Shown one piece after another: positions 1-10,777 of a stretch of 64,000 nucleotides of DNA. The stretch's first letter is position 1; the number at the start of each line of letters is the position of its first letter. The translations under genes were made by a program, and so were the position numbers. The notes under the pieces were generated by a model. The model had not been told where the DNA came from. It searched no databases and was given only the letters and a program-made list of their open reading frames with translations. This stretch comes from Anopheles merus (Eukaryota; Arthropoda; Insecta; Diptera; Culicidae): assembly GCF_017562075.2 (NCBI RefSeq), contig NC_054084.1, forward strand, positions 23,176,389-23,240,388. Reading direction: 5' to 3'.

Positions 1-466
1 TAGTCTAAACCTATCAATATGAATCTATACAAACTAAATACCAAATATTCTTGGAGCACGAACGACGCGTCCACTGCGAGTTTTGTATAGGTTATCTGTA
101 TCTGGCTCATCTGATTAGGAATCGTTATCTTCAAGGTCTTCATTTAATGTTGATTCTGAATCACTCGCTGTACAACACGTGTCATAATCAGATTCTGTCC
201 CTGTATCTGCCTCAGTTGATTGAGTTTCCAATACCTCGGTATCTTGTGATTCTATGCTTTCAGTTGGCTGATATCTATTTTCAACGTGAGATGCGGCCAT
301 ACCTATGGGTAAACCTACTCGAATCTCATCTTTTTGAAAGATTATCAGGCCTATTATTTTACTCGGATGACATTCGATTCCGTCGGAAACACTCAAGTCG
401 AGCGGGAGAAAAATTGGTATCGTGTTCGCCATTCGAATCGATGAAGGTTTTGTGGACATTTTTGTT
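1..466 (-). pseudogene. LTR-retrotransposon polyprotein C-terminal tail, inverted copy
   Basis: Reverse complement of 595-1060 with a few substitutions. It encodes the same acidic Ser/Thr/Glu-rich tail. Because base 1 already pairs with base 1060, this arm probably continues beyond the window. No catalytic domain lies in this piece. It is one arm of a roughly 1-kb palindrome with a spacer of about 130 bp. Confidence 0.6.
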
Positions 467-594
467 GTTGCATTAAACATCAGATTAAACATTATGAAAA
501 AAAAAAATATTTTGAAGAAGTGCTGGATCCGTTTGTTTACACTCACTCCAACGGCCGGTTGCTTCGATCAACTGTCAAACACACAGATGCTAGA

Positions 595-1026
595 ACAAAA
601 ATGTCCACGAAACCTTCATCGATTCGAATGGCGAACACGATACCAATTTTTCTCCCGCTCGACTTGAGTGCTTCCGACGGAATCGAATGTCATCCGAGTA
701 AAATAATAGGCCTGATAATCATTCAAAAAGATGAGATTCGAGTAGGTTTACCCATAGGTATGGCTGCATCTCACGTTGAAAATAGATATCAGCCAACTGA
801 AAGCATAGAATCACAAGATACCGAGGTATTGGAAACTCAATCAACTGAGGCAGATACAGGGACAGAATCTGATTATGACACGTGTTGTACAGCGCGTGAT
901 TCAGAATCAACATTAAATGAAGACCTTGAAAATAACGATTCCCAATCAGATGAGCCAGTTACAGATAACCTATACAAAACTCGCAGTGGACGCGTCGTTC
1001 GTGCTCCAAGAATATTTGGTATTTAG
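595..1026 (+). pseudogene. LTR-retrotransposon polyprotein C-terminal tail
   Basis: Open frame of about 140 codons ending in a basic motif (TRSGRVVRAPRIFGI) just before the stop. Such 'TRSGR-V--P' tails are common at the C-terminus of integrase in LTR-element polyproteins. The preceding part is acidic and low in complexity. Everything upstream in pol is missing. A polypurine tract and an LTR follow within 100 bp, which supports a 3'-end fragment. Ty3/gypsy is most likely but not proven. The frame extends upstream to 520 only through unrelated spacer. Confidence 0.6.
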
Positions 1027-1106
1027 TTAGTATAGATTCATATTGATAGGTTTAGACTAAGTGCATTAGGATAATTAGCTTTAATAATAAGTTTGTAAAT
1101 ATTTGT

Positions 1107-1290
1107 AAAAAAATAAAGCGTGTAATAGGCAAGGTTGCTGGCAACACTGGCATATGACAGTTCTGGCTGCTTGGGGAATGATCTAGCAGACGTGCTTGAG
1201 GACTGGAGAGCAACAAACGTACACGTAATAAAGCAGACATAATAAAACTGATTACACTAAAAACACCATTTAAGTTTCTTAACCCTTACA
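1107..1290 (+). mobile_element. Polypurine tract plus 3' LTR
   Basis: A purine run (AAAAAAATAAAGCG, 1107-1120) abuts a 170-bp segment beginning TGTAA (1121) and ending TTACA (1290), the inverted ends expected of an LTR. AATAAA polyadenylation signals occur at 1227 and 1241. It lies directly downstream of the polyprotein tail at 595-1026. No second LTR is visible in the window. Confidence 0.55.
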
Positions 1291-1372
1291 TAACAAATAA
1301 CCAAGAAAAATGCAAAATAAGGTTTAGTAAACCAATGTCACAGTGATACATTGAAGTTTTACATGACCATTC

Positions 1373-1686
1373 AAATATGCATAGAGCGACAACGTCGCGC
1401 GCGACGATGTCTAGCGCGACAAAAAGTAGCTAATTTTGTAAACAGAGCTACTCGTCTCGCACGACATTTCTGTTTCATCCGAAATAATCGAATTATCTAG
1501 TTTGTTTACGAGCCAGATTAATGCCAAACGCAAAAAAATAGATTGGAACACATTTCAACTAATATTTTATGTTTTTAAACTAAAAGCATGTAGGTTGACT
1601 GGGCCAAAAGAGCAACTTTGATCTACGCGGAGTGAAATTTTGAGCTATTTTTATCGCGCGCGACGTTGTCGCTCTATGTCTATTTG
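1373..1686. mobile_element. MITE family A (CAAATA..CATAGAGCGACAACG ends)
   Basis: The two ends are inverted repeats of about 35 bp, CAAATA..CATAGAGCGACAACGTCGCGCGCGA on the left and its complement on the right. There is no coding capacity. A diverged inverted copy lies at 20158-20476, and the right half recurs at 54649-54755. GC-rich CGCGCG steps near the ends contrast with an AT-rich middle. Superfamily not assigned; the target duplication is not clear. Confidence 0.7.
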
Positions 1687-1849
1687 AACTAGGCATGGGC
1701 AAAACGATTCTTTTCACTGCACGCGAACAAACTAGTTCGCTCACTAAAAAGAACCGAACGTGAACGACGATTCTTTCGTTCTTTTTTCATGGGGTTTTTA
1801 TTCTCAAAGAACGCTCGTTATCTTTTTTATTTACCCACCATAGACGCAT

Positions 1850-2775
1850 CCCAAATAGCCAGCTCGTACTTTATAGCTGATTTAGGGCTGTTTAAAGAAA
1901 AATCGTTCCGATGTCGTACTTTGTTGCTGACTAAGAGATAGATGGTACTTTGAGGAACTATGGAGCTTTTTAACAGGCACATGGTACTCTTTGAAACTTT
2001 GCGGCTGATTAGCACTATGTGTAGGGTTCATGATGGAACTTGAAGGCTTGTTAAGAAAGGGTACTGAACTTGGTGGAACTTTACCGTAGCAATAGACGAT
2101 GCGCAATCTCAGATTGCGCATATATTTATCTGTCAAATGGGTCGGTTTGATATATTTATCTGTCAAAAAAAAATTTATATATCTCGGACATATAATCTTG
2201 AACATTTATGCGCAATCTTGGCGCAATCTGAAAATGTATGGAAATGACGTTTATAGCTCAGGGTTGGCTACGCGAAATGACTTATGTTTTGATAAAACGA
2301 ATATATGCGCAATCTGAGATTGCGCATCGTGTATTAATACGGTTATAGCTTTTTAATGCATGACATCGGTACAAGGTGACATTGTCAAAGTGTCAAAGAC
2401 GGACGCCGGCAATAATCTCATTGCTGCTGCACAAGTTAGATTCGTTAATTGAAGAATGAATATTGAGTGAAGTGATTGTGAATTATCAGTAAATTGTGTA
2501 AAATTTTGTGTAATTCATCAATACAAAGTATTTAAAAATATAAACATGTGTTTAAACGAAAAAAATCTTGTTGTTTATTTCATCGATGACGCTTGCTTGA
2601 AAATAAAACACAAAGAAAAATAATCCCTGTCACCGTGGCATAAGGAAGCTGCTTAGGCGCTGTTTGAAAGACCCACATAGAACTTTGATGCTGTTTATCT
2701 ACTGCAAAAGGCGAATTATAGCAGCGATCTTTAGCGTGCCAAAATGTGCTGCTTAAGCAATTCTTGTTATTTGGG
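1850..2775. mobile_element. Non-autonomous element with CCCAAATA ends and AT duplication
   Basis: The boundaries are set by the paralogous empty site at 54911-54918 (GCATACTG). The insertion starts CCCAAATA and ends TATTTGGG, with AT on both sides. The inner sequence has loose repeats of 'GTACTTTG..GCTG' but no open frame of note. It contains a further inserted MITE at 2097-2329. A related-looking end (CCCAAG.GCCACA) bounds 32286-32872, also with AT at both edges. Confidence 0.7.
2097..2329. mobile_element. Nested MITE with self-complementary 30-bp ends
   Basis: Perfect inverted terminal repeats of about 30 bp. Each repeat is itself a palindrome (GCGCAATCT-GAGATTGCGC type), so every end can fold alone or pair with the other end. 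It sits inside the 1850-2775 element. Single copies of the same end motif occur at 19961-19985 and, in altered form, near 28374. No coding capacity. Confidence 0.75.
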
Positions 2776-3064
2776 ATACTGCAGCTAAAGAAGTACTCAT
2801 TCTGCGGTTTAAACCAATAATTTAAAAATATTAAACACTCGACCCATCTGCTGTCTGATCAACACAAGTTATCGCAAAACCGACCAAAAACTAGCATGTA
2901 AAAACTAATACGAGCAAACATGTATCCAGCATTTATTGTACCCTATTCCTTGTACACACTCAAGGATTCTATAAAAAAAAACTACTTAAATATGGATCAA
3001 CATGATGAGCACAATCCATTCAGTTCAGTTCATTCGCGAACAATAACGAATCCGTTTGAATGGG

Positions 3065-3320
3065 CTCGATCTATTGAATTGCATAGGTATAATTTACACA
3101 CCAACAGAACACAGATCGAACACAAATGAGCCAGTTCGAACGCGTTCGATGAATTCAGTTGTGTAGGTACGATTTACACACCAACAGAACACATAACGAA
3201 CACTAACGGATCAGATCGAACGCGTTCGATGAATTGAGTTGTGTAGCTACGATTTACACACCAATAGAACACAGATCGAACACTGATGGACCAGTTCGAA
3301 CGCGTTCGACGAATTCAGTC
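3065..3320. repeat. 80-bp tandem repeat, about three units
   Basis: The phrase 'TTTACACACCAA.AGAACACA' recurs at 3091, 3171 and 3251, giving an exact 80-bp period. Each unit has a TCGAACGCGTTCGA palindrome. Diverged units of the same repeat lie at 8196-8310, and one unit ends the duplicate block at 55205-55279. The repeat flanks the CR1-like element on both sides. Confidence 0.85.
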
Positions 3321-3757
3321 GTATATTTATTTATTTCATATATTTCATATATATAACCGACGGACCAACGTGTCTAATCGGCAACCTTATAATTAAATTA
3401 AGGAGCATATAAATAAACCTCTAGTTATAAGCAAACATTAAATGTGACGTAGACGCAATTTCTCCTTGAACGTGGAAGTAGACATACTAAAATCGAACAA
3501 ATCTAACACTTCATTGAACTCGAGGGACATACGTATAATAGGGTGTCCCTGGCTATGGTTGTTGCGGGTACGCGGTACACGGAGATGGAAATTGGATCTA
3601 AGAATCCGACAGGGAGCGAACAAATTGATGCTGGCTAGTAATGCCGGGGAATCGATCTCTCCGTTAAGGAGCCGGAATATGAAAAGGCATTGGGCGTTTT
3701 TACGTCGAGAGCAGAGTGGTTCAAGTCCGAGAAGCAGACACCGCTGATGGTAGGAGG

Positions 3758-4096
3758 CAGTGGCGGATTCAACGGTGCGCGGACTGAGCGGCCGCGGGGG
3801 GCCCCGACAATGTAGGGGCCCCGTGTATGGTAATTCCAGCATATAGAACAATGTGTACAGTGGTCTAAGCAAGAGCTTCTGTGCTAGTTAGGGGCCCCAT
3901 GTATGAAGGGACTCATAAACTATAGGGGCCCAGTACAGGGATTCTGAGCACCCCAACCCCCTCCCCGCCAGCAAACCATGGAAGTGTATTTGATTCAAAA
4001 CCTAATGCAACAATTTGCACCCCCCGTTCGACACCAACCTGGGGGCCTCCACTCCTTTTAACGCTTAGGGCCCCCAACACCCTAGATCCGCCACTG
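3758..4096. mobile_element. hAT-type non-autonomous element
   Basis: 339 bp with CAGTGGCGGAT.. ends in inverted orientation and a perfect 8-bp target duplication GTAGGAGG (3750-3757 and 4097-4104). CAGTGGCGGA ends and 8-bp duplications are hallmarks of the hAT superfamily. It interrupts ORF2 of the CR1-like element between RT and its C-terminal tail, so it is younger than that element. The interior is GGGGCCCC-rich with no frame of its own. Confidence 0.85.
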
Positions 4097-6904
4097 GTAG
4101 GAGGGCCGAGCGTGGTGGGATTGCCATGGAAGGAGTCGAACCGCGTACCTGGTGAGTCTCCGTTGAATGGCTTCGAGGCGATTGATGTCACCAACGCCAA
4201 GCGGGCACCAGATCGGGCAGCAGTACTCCAGGCACGACCTTACGATGGCACAGAAGATCGACTTGACGCACATGGGATCGGTAAACTCGCTACAGGTCCG
4301 CGTAATTAGACCGAGTAGCTGATTTTCCTTCGCAACAACGCTATCAATGTGAGGGCGAAATGACATCTTCTGGTCGAGTAGCACCCCCAGATCACGGATA
4401 CATGTCGTGCGAACCAAAGCCGTGTTGAGCATAGTGTATGTAAACGAGATAGGGTAACGGGCTCTGCTGAATGATAAACACTGACATTTATCAGCACACA
4501 CTTGGAGCGCGTTTCTGCTGCACCAGCTGTCGAGATTCTCAAGGATCATTTGAAGGCGTACACAGTCACTGTCGTTTCTAACTGGAGCGAATATTTTTAC
4601 GTCGTCGGCGTACATTAGGTGTTGGCCTGGCGGTAAAACAAAAGATAGGTCATTTATATAGATGAAGAAGAGTAGCGGTCCCAAGTTACTCCCTTGAGGC
4701 ACTCCGGAGGAGCTGGTGAAGGAGTGAGAGCGATGAGATCCTATGCTTATGTAGTACGAACGACCAGTTAAGTATGAACGCAGCCAGGTGATGTGCCAGT
4801 TCAGAAAACCGAGTTTTTTTAGCTTCGAGAGTAGAATATCATGAGAGATACTATCGAACGCAGCCCTGAAGTCAATATATACTGCATCAACTTGAGTACC
4901 ACGATCCATGTGGTCGAAGCAGAAACCAACAAATTCAGCAAGATTTGTGGTGGAAGATCTCCTTGGGAGAAATCCATGCTGACTAGAGCTCATATAGTTT
5001 TGAACTGCTGTAATTAGCGGATTGTATAGAATGAGCTCAAACACCTTTGCACAAGCGCATAGGGAAACAATGCCACGATAATTGCAAGCATGAAGTCGAC
5101 TGCCCTTCTTATGGATTGGAACCATTCGCGCGTGTTTCCAGGACGCAGGATACGTGCCACGCATAAGGGAATCAATAAATATTTTGGCAAGAATGGGTGC
5201 GAGTGATTGACGGCAGTGCTTCAAAATGTATGCGGGAATATTGTCAGGTCCAGACGATGTAGATGGTTTTATATCGCTGAGTGTGCGCGCAACTAATGAT
5301 TCGTCAATTGTGGGTATAATTAAATCGATAGCATCCGATGGAGTATTGCGAGTGGCCTCTGCTAGTGTGTTAGGGTTGTGAACAGGAAGGGTGAATGCAT
5401 CAGCGAAACGATTGGCGAAAGTGTTGCAGATATCGGATGTATCGATACTAGTTTCGCCATTGCAGCTCATTGACGGAGGGATACTACTTATATTGCGCCG
5501 TTTGTTCCAGAAGCTCCAGAACCGTGTCGGCTTAGAAAACAGTTGCCTTTCAGTATGGCGAATGAAGGAGCGGTAGAGCACACGATTTTGTCGACGATAA
5601 TTGTTCAGTGCATCGAAAAAAATTCTCCTTTGCAGCGATGATCTCGTTCTACTGTAATCCGCGTAGGCTTTAGATTTTATTTTTTTCAACTGTCTTAAAG
5701 ATGCATTAGACCAATCGGGGCCAGATTTTCGTCGAGCAACAGGAACGCAGGAGTTAATCGCTGAGCGCATAAAAACGCTAAAGAAATCGGTGGCTTCGTC
5801 GATAGTGGCAAAGTTGGAGCAGTCAAAATTGCGGTCAAACGACACAATAAGAGAATTCATACGTTCAACATTAGTTTTGCAGAAATTTCTATTGACTGTA
5901 CTGCGAGTGTGACTGTTGATGGTGTGGGATAATTGTGCGGGATAGTAAATCATCATATCCAATGAAGGATGATGAAAGTCCTCACTGAGAAGTGGAATAC
6001 TACAGTGTGTTACGTATGGGAGGGAGTTCTCTAGAGCCGAAGTACCATTCACAGAGTACAGATGTGTGATTGAGTCGCACAAAATATTGGTTGCGGCTAG
6101 GTTTGCGAAGACCAGATCCAATTGACGCCCAGATTGATTTGCAATACCACTCAAATGAAATAAATCGCTACTATGCAACCCATCAACGAAATCGGTATTA
6201 GCCACGGAATTGCATAAAGGTGCATAACGCATGACAGAATAACATGGAGAGTAATCAGTGGCTTCTGATGTATTAGTCAGCTCCCATCTGATGTTAGGTT
6301 TATTGAAATCTCCAAAGACGTATAATAAATCGCTCTCTTTAATGCTGCTTGAAATTTCACGTACACTATCATGTAAAGCGTTCATCACTGCGGGGTCATT
6401 CGCATGACTAGGCGGAATGTAAACAACGCCGATGTAAACAGAGACACCTGGCAACAATGTTTTGATCCAAAGTTGTTCCAGTATGGTATTAGGCGATGCG
6501 ATTTCACATGTCGGTATTGAAGAGGAACATGCAATTAAAACACCCACACCGCGTGAGAGGGCACTGTTGGAAAGATTCCTATCGCACCTGTAGATATGAT
6601 AATGATCGTCAGTGAGGAGCGAAAAAGGTATGGACTGAGTAAGCCAAGTCTCAGTGAGGATGATAAGATCATATTCTGATTCTGATAGCGCCAGGCGAAG
6701 ATTTGTAGTTTTTGTTCGTAGACCACGTACATTTTGGTAGTAGATAGAGAGACTAGGATGAGCTGAGCGAGGTGCATCGCCGGATGCAATGCTAGATTGC
6801 TATTCGTCCGACGGGCCAGCGTCAGCAGATTCATCGGTCCGTTTAGCGTTTCCGCGCTTCGGTCTTTTTTAGGAGCGGCTAAGCATTCCGGAGGTGACCT
6901 GGTA

Positions 6905-7356
6905 GGCTGGAAATAGACGAACCGAGATCGTCGCGGTACCGCGAAATTCGCGCCTTGTTTATAACAGTTGTAGAACAGTAGAGCTGTCAAATCTTACGCG
7001 CCTCCAATCGCGCCTGCTGTTTCGCAGAGATACCCAACTTCGGTATTGCTGAGATTTTCGCGGTAGCGCGAACCGATTAATTTTACTTTTTCTGGTGGAT
7101 TTGTGTGAAAACTCGTGTCGAGAAATGAGTTTTGTATTTTATTTTGCGTAAACTATGTGAAATAAATAATTTGATTCGCAAATTGATAGTAAAATATTTC
7201 TTCTTGGCACATTCAATCGTCACCAGACCTCGGATGGTTCCATACACGAACCGCGATTATCTCGCCTGTCTGTCAGATTTTATAACATAATTGACAGCTC
7301 AAGTCATACGCGATTTTCGCGGTACCGCGATGATCTCGGTTCGTCTATTTCCAGCC
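6905..7356. mobile_element. MITE with 45-bp inverted ends and GTA duplication
   Basis: Left end GGCTGGAAATAGACGAACCG.. is repeated inverted at 7310-7356 over about 45 bp, including a GCGGTACCGC palindrome. GTA flanks both sides (6902-6904, 7357-7359). A 3-bp duplication suggests a PIF/Harbinger-like mover, although the usual target is TWA. It disrupts the ORF2 start region of the CR1-like element. Confidence 0.75.
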
Positions 7357-7571
7357 GTAGGTGTGGTGGTAACAAGCATTCGCTCATTAAGGTCAAGATG
7401 TGATTCGTTTGTAAACAAAGCTGTATCTGTAGTGGTCATGGCAGGTGAGGAAATCGTAACGGGCTGTGCGAGCGTATCTGTTGCAGTGGTTGGTATCGGG
7501 GCACTCCCTCCAGAATGTGAGAGAGGATTATGATAAGTGTCGGTAGCGAGAGTAACGTTTTGATCGAGCAT

Positions 7572-8195
7572 TCAATTTGTTTCAGCTGTTGCACAGGTAT
7601 AAGTGTTATAATTATTGGTCCGATAGTCACGAAACTCTCGGTAGGTAAGAGCAGAGGGCCATGTCTCAGGTGAGAGAGCCTTGTTGCGTAGAGTGGCTGG
7701 TATGCCCACCTTAAATGAGATAAATGAGAGTGTACTAGTGTCGGCACCAAGCTTCGTCAGACGGTGTACAAACACATCCCGCTGATCGAGTGCTAGACGT
7801 ACTTGCACCATGAGAGAAATCTGCTCAGTGGTAACCGATGGGGAGAAACGCGTAAAGAATAGCCACATTCGCGTATCAGTGTGTGGGATGGTGTATAGTG
7901 TGTCAGAATCGAGCGGCGATCCCGATCCTCTGAGTAGTGGTGTTTACGGGGTGTAAACTGGTGGCATATTGGTGAAGGATGACGGTTCGTTCGCACTAAC
8001 ACTAAGAGAAGCGGCTAATGATGGATACTGTTGTAGTGTGGGTGTAATAGTACCAGGGATATTTTTCACCACTGAATTAAACAATTTAGGCGCTGGATTG
8101 TGATGAATGGGCCGTTGAGACGGTAAATCGGTGGCGGCATGCTTCGATCGCAAGCAGGAACGGATCTCCTCCTTTAAAACTTCCAGAAGCCCTAA
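7572..8195 (-). pseudogene. CR1-like ORF1 C-terminal part
   Basis: The frame carries the family's conserved tail: WLFFTRFSPSVT, an LGADTSTLSFISFKVG block and an ETWPSALTYREF block, ending at TGA 7572-7574. In T1/Q/CR1 elements this follows a PHD-type zinc finger, which is not seen here; the 5' part is lost. An in-frame TAA at about 7944 splits it. The upstream half has a Leu-rich stretch (LGLLEVLKEEI). Likely role in the family: nucleic-acid-binding ORF1 protein. Confidence 0.7.
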
Positions 8196-8340
8196 CTTAA
8201 TGGCTGTGGTATGCTGTGGTATAGATACGATTTCCACACCAACAGCACACGTATCGAACACTGCTGGATAAATTCGACGGCGTTCGAGGAATTGAGTTGT
8301 ATGGGTGCGATTTCAACAACAACAGAGTACATTTTGATTT
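8196..8340. repeat. Diverged 80-bp repeat units
   Basis: 'TAGATACGATTTCCACACCAACAGCACAC..TCGACGGCGTTCGAGGAATTGAGTTGTA' aligns with the 80-bp units at 3065-3320. It marks the 5' junction of the truncated CR1-like element. Confidence 0.6.
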
Positions 8341-8486
8341 CTGACGACCCGTTCGCACGGTGCGAGAAAGAGCGAGAAAGCAATACGACTTTCAACGTTT
8401 CATTGCCACATTTATGTGTGCCGTCGAACACTGAACGGAACGTTTGAACGCGTACGGTGTAGTCAATTTCTTCCAAAGGTCCTGGT

Positions 8487-8705
8487 TGTTATGTTTGAAC
8501 ACTTTTACTTTATTTAACACTTAAAACGTACATAATAAATAAAACACCCAATACACTTTACAATATACAAGTACGGTGGCCGCGCATCAGCCGCACCGAG
8601 CGCCCCTGCCGAGAGCTCCTGCTCGATCGGCCTTCGTATACACTCTGCTCAGCGCTCGGCATACACTAAGCCTTGCGCGCTTAGTGTGTGCGACAGTGTG
8701 CGTGT
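8487..8705 (-). mobile_element. Solo LTR, tRNA-Ser LTR family, subfamily 1
   Basis: Matches the LTR at 40693-40933: TGTTATG start on the plus strand, 'ACATAATAAATAAAACA', 'GTACGGTGGCCGC', 'CGCCCCTGCCGAGAGCT' and 'ACACTAAGCCTTGCGC'. The far end is degraded, merging into a TTCGTTC-rich stretch (8705-8800) that ends CATGCCTA. No internal region on either side, so it is probably a solo LTR. Confidence 0.65.
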
Positions 8706-9209
8706 GCCGTACTTTTTTGTTTAAGAATCTCGTTCGTTCGTGCACTTTACCGAACTGTTCGAACGGAGCGATTTTCGTTCATTTTACACATGCCTAATTT
8801 GAACGGTCTGATTAAAAAAAAGGAATGCGCAGCTTACGTTGCGCATGATTTAGCTTCCAGGCTCCAACCAAACACAACGTATTTCACTCTGATAGCTGAA
8901 AAGAACATAACAGCTGCAAGGCCGGTTGGGGTGTTGGAGTTACAACACTTTTTGGAGTGAAAAAAATATGATTTTTTTTTAAATTCATATTTACTACGAC
9001 ATGTTATAAACATTATTATGAACCTATAAGGCAGTTTTATTTCAAATCTAACAAGTAATTCAAAAAAATTACGCTTTTAGCCACGAAAAACATCATTCTT
9101 CCATAAAAAAATTATGACCTTCCCGAGTAGGCGGTTGTACGATTACGTAGAGTTTTTTGGTCGTACACAAGACGGTTAATGCTTCTAAATCGGTTGGTTC
9201 GTGGGACAA
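8706..9209. other. No gene seen; shared short motif at 9124-9175
   Basis: 8706-8800 is GAACGAACG-like. 8810-9120 is AT-rich with poly-T runs and no credible frame. 9124-9175 (GGTTGTACGA.TACGTA..GGTCGTACACAAGACGGTTAATG) recurs inverted at 15845-15895, so it is a fragment of an unidentified repeat. Confidence 0.4.
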
Positions 9210-10320
9210 CGGTATCAACGGGCGTGAATTTAAACTTTGCTCAACTTGAGCTAAAATGGTAAGCATATGCTCCTGAGACTGTGATACTGCTAGTTGCTAT
9301 TGGTTTAAGAAAGTGCTTTTTGGCCCATTTTACTGCCGTTTCCAATAGACCTCTGAAATGAGGTACACAAAGAGGAATGAATTTCCACACAGCACCAATC
9401 AAAAATACCTCTCTTATCGGCCTCATCGATTTTGAGCATCTTATAAATGCGATGCAACTCATGCGCTGCTTCCTTGAGGTTGATGCATAGTCCGAATGCA
9501 CTTCAGCCTCCACCACTCCCTCCCTCCAGGTACAACACTCCGTGAAGATAGCTATACATGCCTTGGTGAGATTGCGATTGCGAATGGTCGATTTCAAGAG
9601 AAACGACAAACAAATATCCACCCCACTCACCACAAACGGTCTCATAGGTGTTACTCGTCATTCAGGCAAATCCGCTGCAGCTTGTTACACCAAGTGTGGC
9701 ACTGGTGAAACACTCGTTTAACCATATTTCGGCCTCCAAACAACCAAAACTTCTGCTGCAGTATGGATAGTTCTCCTTCATCGCTGGTTGATCACGGTGC
9801 CACTCCATCTGTCCGTAGAACAACCAATTCGGCGGATTGCGAAACAAACTAAGGCACTCGTAATTCGCGTAGCGAATACAACGTGTTGTGCAGCTTCCTT
9901 CATTCTTCTTACAGGTCAGTTGGGAGCTTCAAACCAGTCAAGCGTTTAACCAGCTTCCTTCAACCCCCAGAAACAGAGAAACAATTTGGCCAGGATTGGC
10001 AAGGTCTGGTACCGTTGGCCCTAGTAAGCCCAGGGGATAGCAGATTCTGGCCGCGAAAGCGCCACACTTTGCATAAGCTCTTGAGCTTGTGGTGGTCGAC
10101 TCTAAACCGTAACATGTCGTTAGACAGTTCCCAAACCAAATCCAACGTCGAAATCGTTTGATTTTCCTTCCAGTCTAGAAGTGGCTGGGTCGCTAGATCG
10201 TCGCTTGGAACTCCCTCGAGCACTTTGGAGATGTCAGATGCCCACTTGTTCAAGATGAAACCTGCCGATTCGAGCACTTGCGAAATTTGCATTCGCATAT
10301 TAATAGCCACTGCTACATCG
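9210..10320 (-). pseudogene. Pao/BEL pol remnant (RT to integrase)
   Basis: Minus-strand fragments in the right order for a BEL polyprotein, but in shifting frames. The 10310-9960 part has ESAGFILNKWASD, KVLEGVPSDDLA and a WELSNDMLRFRV block, as in BEL reverse transcriptases after the catalytic domain. Around 9800-9660 lies a WLFYGQMEWHRD/CLEAEIW region. 9645-9241 has MRPFVVSGVDIC, STIRNRNLTKACIAIFTC-like and VPHFRGLLETAVKWAKKH, which match the BEL integrase core and its PHFGGLWEAAVK motif. Many frameshifts; dead. Confidence 0.7.
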
Positions 10321-10423
10321 TTCAGTCAACAGAAGTCAAAATCATCTAGCGCTGGATCAACTGACAGAAAGTACTGTTATGTGTGGTCGTGCGCAATATC
10401 ATCAAAAAACGGGAAAGGTAACA

Positions 10424-10640
10424 TTGATCCAACTTGTATCGGAGCACCATGCTCTGGCAGAGGACTCTTGAACTATATAACAATAGAAGAGAGACTGCCG
10501 TAGTATGTGGGGGGAATAGCCCATCGACTGGCCACGACCGTGGCTAGTTGCCAGAAGGTGTGGCACCAGCTCCGGTACAAGTACCGCGAGATCAGGATAC
10601 GTGAGCTGGAAGCAATTAATAACACCGGATATAAGTAAGA
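10424..10640 (+). pseudogene. MADF-domain exon, degraded plus-strand copy
   Basis: Codes in changing frames for LIQLVSEHH, LWQRT, YNNRRE and then, in one frame, HRLATTVASCQKVWHQLRYKYREIRIRELEAINN. This matches the MADF exons at 38.7-39.7 kb. MADF domains are Myb/SANT-like DNA-binding modules of the Adf-1 type. The splice donor seen in the other copies (GGAT|GTAAGT) reads GGATATAAGTAAG here. It is followed by an intron-like stretch and then the Ala-rich exon at 10778. Confidence 0.7.
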
Positions 10641-10777
10641 ATTTTGTTTTTTCGTTTTTTGTGCCTTCCTGTGTCGTTCGTCAGAATTTTTTCTGTGTTC
10701 TTAACCAAACAAAAAAGAAAGGTAGGCTGATAAACTGCCTTATTAATCATCACAAAATTAAGCTTAAATTCAGCTAT

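Larger units (their letters stand above)
1584..3141. repeat. Segment duplicated at 54649-55279 (interrupted copy)
   Basis: 1584-1849 and 2778-3141 match 54649-55279 almost base for base, including part of MITE A, a 'TAGGCATGGGCAAAACGATTC' stretch and the first 80-bp repeat. The only large difference is the 926-bp insertion at 1850-2775. The other copy therefore serves as an empty-site control. No gene was seen in this segment. Confidence 0.8.
3438..7571 (-). pseudogene. CR1-like ORF2: endonuclease plus reverse transcriptase (interrupted)
   Basis: ATG at 7571 directly follows the ORF1 stop in the same frame (TGA-ATG). After an N-terminal stretch broken by the 6905-7356 insertion, an APE-type endonuclease is read from about 6778 (YYQNVRGLRTK, LTETWL, GVYIPP-like, GDFN). 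It is in a different frame, so there is an indel near 6790-6850. The endonuclease continues without a stop into the reverse transcriptase: SSGPDNIPA, GFLPRRS, DFRAAFDSI, GVPQGSNLGPLLF and the catalytic YADD. The thumb and C-terminal tail (YHQRCLLLGLE..) resume after the hAT insertion and end at 3438. Upstream frame damage plus the insertions make it non-functional. RT core residues are intact. Confidence 0.85.
3322..8195 (-). mobile_element. CR1-like (T1/Q-type) non-LTR retrotransposon, 5'-truncated
   Basis: Minus-strand element with ORF1 (7572-8195, partial), ORF2 (3438-7571) and a short 3' UTR ending in TGAAATA-like repeats (3322-3360), as expected for target-primed retroposons of this clade. 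Two DNA elements are inserted in it (3758-4096 and 6905-7356). It lies between 80-bp repeat arrays on both sides. Clade assignment rests on ORF1 C-terminal style and on RT motifs recognised by eye. Confidence 0.8.

Noticed and set aside
8211..8447. 78-94-codon frames on both strands
   Set aside because: They arise from the 80-bp repeat and adjacent low-complexity DNA.
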